Assembly: GCF_028554725.1 (NCBI RefSeq)
Contig: NC_071667.1
Coordinates: forward strand, 54,243,501-54,307,500
Reading direction: 5' to 3'
DNA: 64,000 nt
Origin: Zeugodacus cucurbitae
Taxonomy: Eukaryota > Arthropoda > Insecta > Diptera > Tephritidae
A program made the position numbers and the translations under genes. This document shows, in pieces, positions 1-11,725 of the stretch; the first letter of the stretch is position 1; the number at the start of each line of letters is the position of its first letter. The notes beneath the pieces were generated by a model, which had not been told where the DNA came from, did no database searches, and saw nothing but the letters and a program-made list of their open reading frames with translations.

Positions 1-457
1 TTTCATGTCCTTGACCTTGTCGTTACAGATTTTCCGTTTTCTGTTTTCCTCTTTGTACTCTAAAGCACACATTTGGCTTTATGCCTGTATCAGAGTTTTT
101 TCCCTACCCTCGATTACCTGAGAGCAAAAAGGCATTTGTTATTGTTTTGACTGTGCCTGGTGTCAAGACTATGGAGAACATTCACAATGCTGTGCTGAGA
201 TGAAGCTTTTATATTTCGCTCCGACGAATGAGAGCAGATGAAAGTAAAAGTTATTCAAACAGATGCACAGAAATTGAGACAATGTTGCCAATATTGTACA
301 TATGTACATATGTATGTATGTATGTATGTATACATCTATTGACTTTTCTGTTTTTATTCTTATTAAAATATTATAAATAAATGCATTTATGTGATTTTCT
401 TTTTAGTATGAGCCAAATATATACGTATATACATACACTATTTACATATAAAAATGT
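1..457. other. Non-genic flank with a TATG microsatellite
   Basis: No coding region is supported here. A (TATG)n-type microsatellite lies at about 300-331. The sequence is otherwise AT-rich and unremarkable up to the mariner end at 458. Confidence 0.6.
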
Positions 458-876
458 TACGAGGGTTGCTAAATTCGACAACGGTCCGATAAGGCCTACA
501 AAAAACAAAGCGAATGCTATAACTAGAATTTTTTAGCTCTTGACTTCTTGAGCTGTGGTCTTCAAAAATCTTCCCAATAATTCGGTATATTGAAGCCCAG
601 TCCTGTTTGCTATGATCCTGATAATCAAGCCGATTTATACGGCTTTTCGGACGGGAGAATAATTTTCCATTTCTTCAGAGTAAATTTCTCAGTAAAGTCC
701 ACTGTTTCGACAGTTCCTTAGTCTGTAGTGTATAACAGTGAATCCAGCTTTTCTCGACAGTCATGATGCTGCAAAGAAATCGCATTGAATAGCGTCAAAC
801 GCTGTCTTGAAGTAGTCCCATGCTCCCGGCAGTTTTCATATGTCCAATATTTCATGCGATATAAGACCCACGCGAT

Positions 877-3800
877 TTTTATACTCTCGCAACAAAGTTG
901 CTAAGAGAGTATTATAGTTTTGTTCACATAATGGTTGTTTGTAACACCTAAAACTAAACGAGTTAGATAAAGGGTTATATATACCAAAGTGATCAGGGGA
1001 AGAGTAGAGTTCAAATCCATTAAGATATCTTGATGAAACTTGGCACACTTATTTCTTGGCACCATAGTAAGGTTGCTTTAGAAAATGGGCAAAATCGAAC
1101 CACTGCCACGCCTACAAAATGGCGAAAACCGAAAACACATAAAGTGACATAAATAAAGCTATGGAAATAAAATTTGGTATGAAGGATCGCACTGTGATGG
1201 GGCATATTTGGATGTAATTTTTTTGGAAAAGTGGACGTGTCCCCGCCCCAAAAAGACCACTTCAAAATACAGTCCAAAAATGAAAGAAATCCACGCTCAC
1301 CTCCTATACAAAGGTTAGGTTGAAAGAACTCACTAAAGAAACACATCACAAACACATAAGAAATGACAAATTGAAGCTGCACTCAGATATTTTTACAACA
1401 TGGAAAATGGGCGTGGCATCTCCCACTTATTGGTCAAAAACCATCATATCTCAGGAACTACTCGACAGATTTCAATGAAATTCGGTATATATATATTTTC
1501 TTGACACCCTGATAACACGTGTGGAAAATGGATGAAACGGTTCACAACTACGACAACTTCCCATATAACTCTATTTTGAATTCCATCTGATTCCTTTACT
1601 TTATAAGATATACATTAGGAACCAATGAAGATAGCGATATAAAAGTTTAGATAAATACTGTATATGATCCGTGGCATCACTTGTGAAAAAATTGTCGAAA
1701 TCGGACTATAACTTTTCAATGCCTCGGATATCGAATTTGAAGAACTCAGTGCCTTATGGTAATTTTTCACCGAAAATATCGGTAAATCTCTCAGATCTTC
1801 TTCTTCTTAACTGGCGTAGAAACCGCTTACGCGGTTATAGCCGAGTCCACAACAGTGCGCCACGCATCTCTCCTTTTGGCGGTTTGGCGCCAATTGGTAA
1901 TACCAAGTGAAGACAGGTCCTTCTCCACCTGGTCCTTCCACCGGAGTGGAGGTCTCCCTCTTCCTCGGCTTCCACCAGCGGGTACTGCATCGAAAACTTT
2001 CAGAGCTGGGGCACTTTCATCCATTCGAACAACATGACCCAGCCAGCGTAGCCGCTGTCTTTTTATTCGCTGGACTATGTCTATGTCGTCGAACAACACA
2101 TACAGCTCATCATTCCATCTTCTGCGGTATTCGCCGTTGCCAATGTTTAAGGGACCGTAAATCTTCCGCAAAACCTTTCTCTCGAAAACTCCTAGTGCCG
2201 TCTCATCGGATGTTGACACCGTCCACGCTTCTGCACCATAAAGTAGGACGGGAATGATGAGGGACTTGTAGAGTTTAGTTTTTGTTCGTCGAGAGAGGAC
2301 TTTACTTTTCAATTGCCTACTCAGTCCATAGTAGCACCTGTTGGCAAGAGTGATTCTGCGTTGGATTTCAAGGCTGACATTATTATCGGTGTTAATGTTG
2401 GTTCCTAGGTATACGAAATTATCTACAACTTCAAAGTTATGACTGTCAACAGTGACGTGGGAGCCAAGACGCGAATGCGCTGACTGTTTGTTTGATGACA
2501 GGAGATATTTCGTCTTGTCCTCGTTCACCACCAGACCCATTCGCTTCGCTTCCTTATCCAGGCGGGAAAAAGCAGAACTAACGGCGCGGGTGTTGTTTCC
2601 GATGATATCAATATCATCGGCGTACGCCAGGAGCTGTACACTCTTGTAGAAGATTGTACCTTCTCTATTTAGTTCTGCAGCTCTTATAATTTTCTCCAGC
2701 ATCAAGTTAAAGAAGTCGCACGATAGCGAGTCACCTTGTCTGAAACCTCGTTTGGTATCGAACGGCTCGGAGAGGTCCTTCCCGATCCTGACGGAGCTTT
2801 TGGTGTTGCTCAACGTCAACTTACACAGCCGTATTAGTTTTGCGGGGATACCAAATTCAGACATCGCGGCATAAAGGCAGCTCCTTTTCGTGCTGTCGAA
2901 AGCAGCTTTAAAGTCGACAAATAGATGGTGTGTGTCGATCCTTTTTTCACGGGTCTTCTCCAAGATTTGGCGCATGGTGAATATCTGGTCAGTTGTTGAT
3001 TTTCCAGGTCTAAAGCCACACTGATAAGGTCCAATCAGTTTGTTGACGGTGGGCTTTAGTCTTTCACACAGTACGCTCGATAGAACCTTATAAGCGATGT
3101 TAAGGAGGCTTATCCCACGATAGTTGGCGCAGATTGTGGGGTCTCCCTTTTTGTGGATTGGGCAGAGTACACTGAGATTCCAATCGTCGGGCATGCTTTC
3201 TTCCGACCATATTTCGCAAAGAAGCTGATGCATGCACCTTATCAGCTCTTCGCCGCCATATTTGAATAGCTCGGCCGGCAATCCATCGGCCCCCGCCGCC
3301 TTGTTGTTCTTCAAGCGGGTAATTGCTATTCTAATTTCTTCACGGTCGGGCAATGGAACATCTGTTCCATCGTCGTCGATTGGGGAATCGGGTTCGCCAT
3401 CTCCTGGTGTTGTACTTTCACTGCCATTCAGCAGGCTGGAGAAGTGTTCCCTCCACAAACACAGTATACTCTGGTCATCAACCACTAGATCACCGCTGGG
3501 GGTCCTACAGGAGTGTGCTCCGGTCTTGAAACCTTCAGTTAGTCGCCGGATCTTTTCGTAAAATTTTCGAGCATTACCCCTGTCGGCCAGCTTGTCAAGC
3601 TCTTCATACTCACGCATTTCTGCCTCTTTCTTTCTTTTTCTGCAAATGCGTCTCGCTTCCCTCTTCAGCTCTCGGTATCTTTCCCATCCCGCTCGTGTTG
3701 CGGTCGATCGCAACATTGCGAGGTAGGCAGTCTGTTTTCTCTCCACTGCGAGACGACAATCCTCATCATACCAGCTGTTTTTTTGGCTTTTCCGAAAGCC

Positions 3801-4593
3801 AATGGTTTCGGTTGCAGCTGTACGCAAGGAGTTTGATATGCCGTCCCACAGCTCCCTTATACCGAGATGCTGATGAGTGCTCTCAGAGAGCAGGAGTGCA
3901 AGTCGAGTAGAAAATCGTTCGGCTGTCGGTTGTGATTGCAGCTTCTCGATGTCGAACCTTCCTTGTGTTTGTTGACGTGTGCGCTTTTCTACACAGAGGC
4001 GGGTGCGTATCTTAGCTGCTACAAGATAGTGGTCTGAGTCGATGTTGGGACCACGAAGCGTACGCACATCAAAAACACTGGAGACATGTCGTCCATCTAT
4101 CACAACATGATCGATCTGGTTGCGAGTGATTCGATCCGGGGACAGCCAAGTAGCTTGATGGATTTTCTTATGCTGGAATCTCTCAGATATCTCAATTTAA
4201 TTCAGAGGAAATCGTTTTCTTCTAATAGTGTGTCTCTGTACCAGAAATGATTGAAATCAGGTCATAACTTCCCCGAGCTCTCATATAGCTAATTAGAGGA
4301 TTTTCAAAAATACGATGGACTTAATAGCTATAAATCGGCTAATATATGAAATTTCTTAGCCAAATTAAATGAGCATCTAATATTAGATATAATGTATGTT
4401 GGTGATGAAAATTAGTTTAATCGGCTCAGGAATTACCCTAGCCTATATACCATATATGATGATTTTCATGTTTCTATTGGACTTTATACCGAACATATGG
4501 GTCAAATTGTGTATTATCTTAATAAAAATATAGCAATAAATTGCGAGAGTATAAAATGTTCGGTTGCACCCGAACTTAGCCTTTCCTTACTTG
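877..4593 (+). mobile_element. Helentron-like (DINE-1-type) element, copy 1, interrupted
   Basis: The 5' end starts TTTTATACTCTCGC. The 3' part shows the inverted partner TTGCGAGAGTATAAAA, then a hairpin (GTTCGG / CCGAAC, with one mismatch) and the end CTTTCCTTACTTG. It is split at 1797-4176 by an RTE-like LINE, so the element is present as 877-1796 and 4177-4593. It is non-coding. The target appears to be a T-T step inside a mariner. A second copy of the interrupted internal region (around 46436) shows the unbroken state. Confidence 0.8.
1797..4176 (-). mobile_element. RTE-like non-LTR retrotransposon, 5'-truncated, ORF open
   Basis: One reading frame is open from the truncated 5' edge (4176) to a stop at 1827, about 780 residues. 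It begins inside the APE-type endonuclease (SDH region, NIDSDHYLVAAKI). It then runs through a full reverse transcriptase domain with the catalytic box LLAYADDIDIIG. The C-terminal tail contains RLRWLGHVVRMDE and GRGRPPLRWKDQ. The 3' UTR is only about 30 bp and ends in a short (AAG)n tail instead of poly(A), as in RTE-type elements; clade assignment is tentative. Flanks 1785-1796 and 4177-4188 are an identical 12-bp target duplication, AATCTCTCAGAT. The intact frame and perfect duplication indicate a young insertion, but 5' truncation makes it non-autonomous. Confidence 0.9.
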
Positions 4594-4965
4594 TTGAGAT
4601 GCTTATTGTTACGGCCAGCTTCAATCCGTGGTCTGTCAATAGCAGATTTTATCGCGATATCCTCCGTGCTAACTGTTTTCTGGGCACCTAAGGTGGTAAA
4701 AACCCCACGTTGGATCACGCGTAAACTCGTTAAACCAATATTTCACGGTAATCAGCTTAGCGAGTGGCGTATCGAACAAGCCTCTGGCTTATAGAGAAAA
4801 AATGACAGTAGTCATATTACATTAAAGAGATATCCTCATTGGTTTTCACAGATCAAATAAATAAGTTTCTTATTCCATTCTCTTGTACTACTCTAGACAA
4901 GAGTACAGAGCTCAAACAAAGCACGCTTAGAAGAGGTGAATTGAAGGCGACTTGCGTGTATATAC

Positions 4966-5081
4966 CTCATATCTATGTACTTTGAAACGTTTTTCAATTT
5001 GTTTATTAGTGTCTGAACTTCTCTAACATCCACATTTACACGCTTCGGCGATCGGGGGCTATTATGCGTTGCCGCTGTCAT
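4966..5081 (-). CDS. Possible first coding exon of an unidentified gene
   Basis: An ATG at 5081 opens 38 codons starting MTAATHNSPRSPKRVNVDV. The frame ends at a plausible donor (AG|GTATAT, exon end 4966), with two bases of a split codon left over. Base composition is more GC-rich than the surroundings and the peptide looks like a soluble N-terminus. I do not recognise the protein. No further exon is visible to the left, where the DNA is transposon-filled, so the rest would lie outside the window. The region 5082-5500 between this exon and the lysoplasmalogenase could be a shared divergent promoter. The alternative is a chance open frame. Confidence 0.3.
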
Positions 5082-6239
5082 AGACCAATTCACTGCACAC
5101 AAATTGTTCTCGGTTCGTTCGAGTAATTTGTATTTTGTTTGACAATTGCACTAACAATTGACACAATTACTTTGCATTTATACGAATATGCATTCATGAT
5201 AATTTATCAGCGAAATGTGTGACAGGTGAGTGCGCGCGCGCTTCTCTTTCCCCCCTTCCAATTCGTCAGTTTGATTTGCATTCGTTGCGCACTGGCCTGC
5301 CATTAAGTCGTTGGCAACGTTTTTGTGTTTCTTTTAGCTTCAAGCTAAGCGCGTCCATGACAGTGGATAAATTGTCGAGTTAAATTGTTTGTACATATAT
5401 TTACAAATATACATACATACATACGTATATACGCACGTTTATATATAATACTTCGTACTTTGGCACGTTTAACTGAGGAAACATGGTGTTAAAATAATAA
5501 TAACGGTTATAGCATTTTTTTTGAAAAATAATTAAAACTGTGATTTTTTAGCTCATAAAATATTTAATATTTAATGCAGTACATTTCCTTGCTTCGTCGT
5601 AGTTGCTAATCCATACCTACATATATGTAATAGCAATCGATTTGGTTATTCTAATCTAGCAACGCGTGTGGTTCTGGCAGTTAAAACTCGTGGATCTCTT
5701 ATCAAACTATAAATCAGCTTCATTTATAGATGCTAATATGCAATGTACTTTGCCACTTAGTTTTATTAACCACATTAAAACAATATTTTTTTATAACTCT
5801 TAACATTTGGTGAACGAATGAAGTTTTTATTGGGTATATGTATATAACTATATCATAAACAATGGAGTGACAAAACAAAAAACAAGATACTTCGATTCTT
5901 TCATCTTACGAGTGATAGCCTTTTAAACTGGATGTTTAATACTTTAAAGGTAAAAAGAAAAATATTTAGAATGTCTAGTGAAAGAAAAATAGCCAAAAAT
6001 GTGTACGGGTTTATGTAGATTAACGCTAACTGACACACGTTGACTTTCGATTGTTGCGACATAAGAACTTCAGAAAATAATTCTCAGGTCCGTGTAACTT
6101 CCAATCCTCAGACCTCAAGGAAATGTTCACTGTTTCACGATAAAGTGGTAATCATAGAGACTCAAACGAACTGCATATCTTTAACTATAGAAAGCGTAGC
6201 GAAAAGCTGAAGAATCACTATAATCGGACTCGATGTACG
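5082..6239. other. Intergenic or intronic, possible divergent promoter; no clear gene
   Basis: This stretch holds an alternating GC run (GTGCGCGCGCGC near 5230) and an initiator-like TCAGTT near 5266, within a relatively GC-rich block 5220-5360. AT-rich DNA follows. The missing first exon of the lysoplasmalogenase may lie here, but no ATG-plus-donor pair with the required phase 0 was found. Confidence 0.35.
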
Positions 6240-7545
6240 TTAAAGTAGTGGTACTCAATTTATCGCTAACCATTCTTAAAATACCTGAAATGTGGAAAAT
6301 CGGAAGAGTGGTTCCACTACTGAAACCTGGAAAACCCGCCAACCAAGAGGAGTCTTATCGCCCGATCTCGAACTTTCCCATCCCCAGTAGTGAAGACACT
6401 TAAAGCCTTGCTACTCCCGACACTCACGTACCACCTGAACCTAGGGGAACATCAACATGGTTTTCGTAAAGTGCACAGCACCACCACTTCACTTAGCGTC
6501 ATAAAAGCTCAGATAGTTCATGGTCTTAATCAAAAACCACCCTGTAAGAAAACCGTCCTAGCAGCGTTTGACACGGTCATCTTAACAGCAGTACTAGCGA
6601 ACTAGCCATTGAACGAACAACACTTTCTCCGGGGCTGAAGAGTTGGATCATGAACTACCTGAGCGGTCGGCAATCATCCAATAATACGGATCGAGGTATT
6701 ATAAAACATCTAAACTCAGGAAAATTAAACAGGGGGCTCTACAGTGCGGGGTCCTCCCCCCGTTACCGTTTAATTTCTTTCTCCAAACTGCCTCAACCAC
6801 CAGAGTTAATTTCAGTTACCTCCTACGATGATATTGATGACATGCTTGGAGGAAAGGACGTTGCTGGCCACTTACAAGGCTTTCGGCCGGCCGGTCGTTA
6901 ATTACGCAGCACCGGTATGGTCGCCAGGATGCAGCGCCACGCAGCAGAGGAAGATACAGAAGTGTCAGAACACCGCACTCCGGACAGCCACAGGATGCCT
7001 CTTGATGTCACCCGAAGCACATTTGCATAATGACGCCACTAAACTGCCTATTAAGGAGCATAATGAACTGCTTACAAAGCAATTTCTACTAGGGTGCTTT
7101 CGAAGAAAGTACGTCATTCCTACAATACGTCGACAATCTTGAACAATACACCGACCAGACTACAGACGCAGACAGTTTCAGAGAAGCTATAAACGACATT
7201 CACAGTGGAGCTATTAACACCTTCCTTGCCTCCCTTCCAGTTAATGGCGTCCTTGGAACCAAACCACCACGTTTAGCAGACGAAGACCTCGAAACCAGAG
7301 TGACCCTTGCGCAACTTCGTTCTGGATTTTGTAGCAGGTTAAACTCCTACTTATCCAAACTGAACCCCGACATACAAAATACATGTACTGCATGCAACGA
7401 GTCCTCGCATTTTACTAATCACCTCTTTACATACCCAACGAACCCAACTCATCTAACACCCCTTCCCCTTTGATCAGATCCCATCGAAACAGTATGTTTC
7501 CTGGGCCTCCCGTTAGATCTACCACCTCATGATGGTACATGAACA
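6240..7545 (+). mobile_element. Jockey-type LINE remnant (RT C-terminus and tail), decayed
   Basis: Recognisable reverse-transcriptase blocks in shifting frames include GRVVPLLKPGKPAN followed by YRPIS, then EHQHGFRKVHST. The thumb/C-terminal segment reads VNYAAPVWSPGCS, then KIQKCQNTALRTATGC. The 3' part translates to ETRVTLAQLRSGFCSRLN and a cysteine-bearing NTCTACNESSHF-type segment, typical of Jockey-group ORF2 C-termini. Many frameshifts, stops and internal deletions are present. It lies upstream of the first certain lysoplasmalogenase exon, probably in that gene's first intron. Confidence 0.8.
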
Positions 7546-7638
7546 TTAAATAGAAATTTGTTTAAAAATCTGATTTTCTTTTCAACTCACCTTTTAGATT
7601 AGGTAATGCTTATCACTAAAATTTTCTTCTATTTTCAG

Positions 7639-8819
7639 CTAAGAACACAAGTATTGAAATTGATGCCATTCTTCAATGCAGTTTTTGTTTACTTTGCCTT
7701 CGTACAAGATCCACACGGTGAACTCTGGACGACAGTTCTAAAATGTCTACCGATTGTGATGTTACTTGTGTATGTTGTGGCCAAAGGCTTCGCCCTAACA
7801 CCTGCGTGAGTTGATTCGATGTAGTGCTAATACAAAAATCCTCATTTATACTTTCCTCTATAAATTTGTAGTTACAGATACTCCCAGCGCATACTGCTCG
7901 GCTTAGTTTGCTCATGCGCTGGTGATGCGTTGCTCAATATTAATCTCTTCCTCGAAGGCATGGGCGCATTTGCTATCGGTCATATCTGGTACATATCAGC
8001 GTTTGGTTGGAGACCCTTGAAACTGCCAATCGGCGTGGCTTTGTACATTTGCGGTGCTGTGGGTAAGTTAGGAAGAGTATTAATTGAAAAACTCAAGAGT
8101 ATGACTCTTCAAGCTCTTCGGCAAAAGTTGGCAATACCGAAAGGCAAATTCGTCGGGGTATCTAGCATGGTTATTTGGAAAAATATTTGTGGAACCGAAG
8201 ACGACTTTTCTTGTAGTTTCTCTGAGATAAACTTTAGTTTGCCCAGTAATTAAAGGAATATTGTAGGGAACTAAATTTTGTAATTTATCTCAAAATGGTA
8301 TAACTGTTCCTCGGATTATAAAAATATTAAAAAAAAAATAACTTTTTAGATATTCACACTAAATAGTAAATCCTTTCTATATATTTCAGCAATATCCTTG
8401 GCTTTCAACCGTCTAGATGGCGTACTCGCTATTGGGGTTCCTATTTATACTGCTCTCTTGTCGACCACTTGTTGGCGGGCCATTGCACGCGCTCTCCAAC
8501 ACTCCAGCTTCTTAAATACGTTCTGTGCTGTGGGCACAGTACTGTTTCTCCTATCTGATTCAGTGATCGGCATTAATATGTTCTTGGTACCGGTTCCGTA
8601 TTCAAGAGTAAGTACACATTTACTATATTTATTTTTACATTATTTGTTCAAAATACTTACAACGCTTCACTCTTTCCACAGATAATCATTATGTCCACTT
8701 ATTACACTGCTCAATTCGCCATCGCATTCAGCACTGCCAACGACAGTCCAGAGCTTAGGAAGCTTATGGTGAATTGCGAACCGGCGCCTAAAGGTCATCG
8801 CGTCAAAACAAAAGACTGA
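7639..8819 (+). CDS. Lysoplasmalogenase, TMEM86/YhhN family (first exon not found)
   Basis: This integral membrane enzyme family hydrolyses the vinyl-ether bond of lysoplasmalogens. Coding exons are 7639-7805, 7878-8062, 8390-8607 and 8682-8819; all junctions are GT-AG and phases agree. They give 235 residues against roughly 240 for the family, so only about 10 N-terminal residues are missing. The protein is a string of hydrophobic segments (LMPFFNAVFVYFAF, VALYICGAV, CAVGTVLFLLSDSVIG). It has acidic motifs GDALLN and LSDSVIGIN in membrane segments, as expected for YhhN proteins, and a hydrophilic Lys-rich C-terminus. The segment at 7639 begins in phase 0, so an upstream exon is expected. An in-frame ATG at 7606 would be an alternative start if the apparent acceptor TTTTCAG is not used. 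AATAAA lies at 9272. Confidence 0.9.
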
Positions 8820-10270
8820 TCAGTTACTGAGCAATTTACGCTCCATTAAATGCGTGTAGCTCAAGTTGCGAAGCAATACAATTGTCATAAACAAAACTGC
8901 GTTGCCTACGCCGAACAATCACCACCAACAAAACCAAAAAACAAGGAATATGAAATAACTAAAATGCCCTAAAAACTTCCATTGTACCTTTACTGTCTGG
9001 ACATTTCGTGCGGAAAACGAGTTACTTTAGCATCTACTACAAATACATACCAAGCATTTTGGAAATATAATGGATACATGCATTATCCGAGAAATATTTG
9101 TACATAGCATGTTACATATAGTATACACATACATATTATATATATACATATTTACTTATTTAATCTTGTTAGTCTAGGTATTATAAATTATAAATGTGTC
9201 AATTTATTTATAAAATGTAGTTGTTTAAATTAACGGTAGTTTTTAGATTTTGGTGTTGTTTTTTTCCAAGAAATAAATGAACTTCTAATTGTAAATAGTA
9301 AATGTTATTTATTTGTAGGTATGTCCTAGAAATCATACAGAACTGACCAGGAAAATGTAACTGCCTCAACAAAGTAAGTACCTATACTAATATACTTGGT
9401 TATGAAATTTTTTTCTCATTTCTCTTACTTTTCATAAAACCAAAATCCCTCTTCTAGTTGGCCTTTCCAATGAAAAGTGAATTTGCTATCAGAACCCATC
9501 CAACAAGCCATAAAGATCATACAGTTGTTTTTTAATGTTTAAGAAGAATAGATACTTTGTTGCTCGATTACTTTTAGTACTGCGAGTTCGGATAGTACTT
9601 CCTTTTACATCGTTCATGTAAATTATGCAGCATGTTCAAGTTGTTGGTTGCAGTTTAACAACCTGTCCGTCGAGAGTGGAATATGACCACTTCTCCTTTC
9701 TTCTTTCTTGACACTATGTTCTTAATATCTGCTAAGAGTCGCCGTTGTTCGCACACATCGGTATTTCAGGTCTCATTCCTATTATATACGAGCCTTTCCG
9801 CCGCAATAATAATATTATCAAAAATTTTTAAATTTGAAAAACCCTTTCTTCTAACCTTTAACACATCCTTTACAATTTCTACAACAGAGTGCATCATATG
9901 ACCGATTATCTGACGAAAACTACGACACCTATACAAGTGCTAACATTTTACTATAAAGCTAACCACAACACCTGAAAGCACTTTATATTCCTTAATTAAT
10001 TTGCAATTTAAATAAAGATTTTATATAAAATAATTCTATTTATTTTATTGAGTTTCCAATATTTTTTATAAAATTCACTTCAGCATTGTGGCATCATTGA
10101 AAAATTTTAGCGCACTGCAACCCTGTTATCATAGTTTCAAAAACAACTGTTTGCTGCTTATTGTGAATGGTGGTCAGTAGAAAAAGAAGTGTGCTGAAAT
10201 TTAGACGCCGGCTGATATAATTTTACATTTTCATTTAAATTACTTTCATTAATAAACTGCAAATAAGGAC
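8820..10270. other. 3' UTR and intergenic DNA before Bub3
   Basis: The 3' UTR of the lysoplasmalogenase runs to about 9290, with AATAAA at 9272. From 9300 to about 10150 there is no convincing coding potential. The last ~100 bp before 10271 should hold the Bub3 promoter and 5' UTR; no clear TATA box was seen. Confidence 0.5.
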
Positions 10271-11313
10271 ATGCGTCCCACAGAAGTAAAGCTAAACAAT
10301 CCGCCCGAGGATGCTATATCGGCAGTAAAATTTGGTCCAAAGACGAATCAATATCTGATTGCATCTGCTTGGGATGGTACGGTCCGCTTCTACGATGTCG
10401 TCAATAATGCCATGCGACAGAAGTTTGTCGAGGACATGCCTGTTATGGATGTTGCATTCATGGTAAATAAGACTCGTGTAAATATAATACGCAAATAAAT
10501 ATTATTGATATGCTTCGATTTTAGGACATTGTGCATGTGGTAAGTGGCTCGCTGGATAAACAATTGCGTTTGTATGATGTCAATACGCATACGGAAAACA
10601 TTGTTGGTTCGCATGATGACGCTGTAAATTGTGTCGAATATGCTGAATCTGTAAATGGTATACTAACCGGCAGTTGGGATAAAACCATCAAATTGTGGGA
10701 TATGCGGGAAAAACGTTGTGTTGGCACATACGAACAAAGCAACGGCAAAGTGTATTCAATGTCGGTGAATGATGAGAAAATTGTTGTTGCCACATCCGAT
10801 CGCAAAGTGCTAATTTGGGATCTGCGCAAAATGGAAGAATATATGATGAAACGCGAATCATCGCTGAAATATCAAACGCGTTGCATTCGTCTGTTTCCAA
10901 ATAAAGAAGGTTACGTGATGTCTTCGATTGAAGGGCGCGTTGCCGTAGAATATTTAGATCCTGATCCAGAAGTACAAAAGCGAAAATTCGCTTTCAAATG
11001 TCATCGCAACAAAGAGGACAGTATTGAACATATTTATCCAGTAAATGCAATTAGTTTCCATAACGTATATAATACATTTGCGACGGGCGGTTCAGACAGT
11101 TTAGTAAACATATGGGATGGTTTTAACAAAAAACGACTTTGCCAATTCCATCAATATGACACTTCAATCTCATCACTCAACTTCAGTCATGACGGTAGCA
11201 CACTAGCTATTGCCTGTTCATATATGGATGAGTTTGAGGAACCACCTGCCAATGTGCCAAATCCTGTTATTTATGTGCGTTATGTAACTGATCAAGAAAC
11301 TAAACAGAAATAA
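10271..11313 (+). CDS. Bub3: Mitotic checkpoint protein Bub3 (WD40)
   Basis: Bub3 brings BubR1 and Bub1 to kinetochores in the spindle assembly checkpoint by binding their GLEBS motifs. Two exons, 10271-10462 and 10525-11313, are joined by a 62-bp GT-AG intron in phase 0. They encode 326 residues, the length I expect for fly Bub3. Successive WD blades are visible: ASAWDGTVRFYDV, SGSLDKQLRLYDV, GSWDKTIKLWDMR, ATSDRKVLIWDLR, then GGSDSLVNIWDGF and FSHDGSTLAIACSY near the C-terminus. The central segment CHRNKEDSIEHIYPVNAI is characteristic of Bub3 as opposed to its relative Rae1. The start is the ATG that gives MRPTEVKLNNPPEDAIS. The gene ends 412 bp from the stop of Nthl1 on the other strand. 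Confidence 0.97.
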
Positions 11314-11725
11314 ATTTTAATTGGAACATGTCTAGTAGTAAGGTGATGGCAGTGGACGTTATATGATAATTTTACGAAATTTGTTTGGCATTTACAAAAA
11401 TATATGCTCCATAATGCTACTATTTATAAACACAAGTAAACATTTTATTTGAAATTTTATTGGTTTGGCCTTGTTAACGTCTACTAAAATATAAAAAACA
11501 TGTTAATATTATTTTGATCGTTTACTTTTTTTTTGTTGAAAATTTAAATTTATATTCATCTGACACGCACATGTACTTGGAAAAAACGATCATAACAACA
11601 ACAAATGATAAATGATTCAATAATACTTTAACTAAGGGTAAGTTTTACATACCACAAATCATTTTAAAAATCATAGGCTTAGTTTATATTCTATGGCGAT
11701 TTTTACTTCAATAAATCACTGTTAA

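Larger units (their letters stand above)
460..4794 (-). mobile_element. Decayed mariner element, split by a nested insertion (460-876 and about 4595-4794)
   Basis: Two minus-strand pieces of one mariner transposase flank a foreign block. The right piece (about 4604-4790) carries an N-terminal stretch with ITVKYWFNEF and KTVSTEDIAIK. The left piece (about 480-875) carries the central stretch TVEKSWIHCYT, matching the family's TVDETWIHxYT block, followed by KELSKQW. The left end at 458 reads TA then CGAGGGTTGCT, close to the terminal repeat of the mariner at 33664. Removing the block 877-4593 rejoins the pieces in frame across NKHLNRVGLISHE (uncertain by one T). Stops and frameshifts make it inactive. 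The right terminal repeat was not found. Confidence 0.75.

Noticed and set aside
2834..3910. Plus- and minus-strand frames overlapping the LINE reverse transcriptase.
   Set aside because: They are shadows of the long LINE frame; none has recognisable domains.
5350..5400. ATG at 5358 (MTVDKLSS) as the missing first exon of the lysoplasmalogenase.
   Set aside because: It meets a stop after eight codons, and the only nearby donor (GTTAAA) leaves phase 1, while the exon at 7639 needs phase 0.
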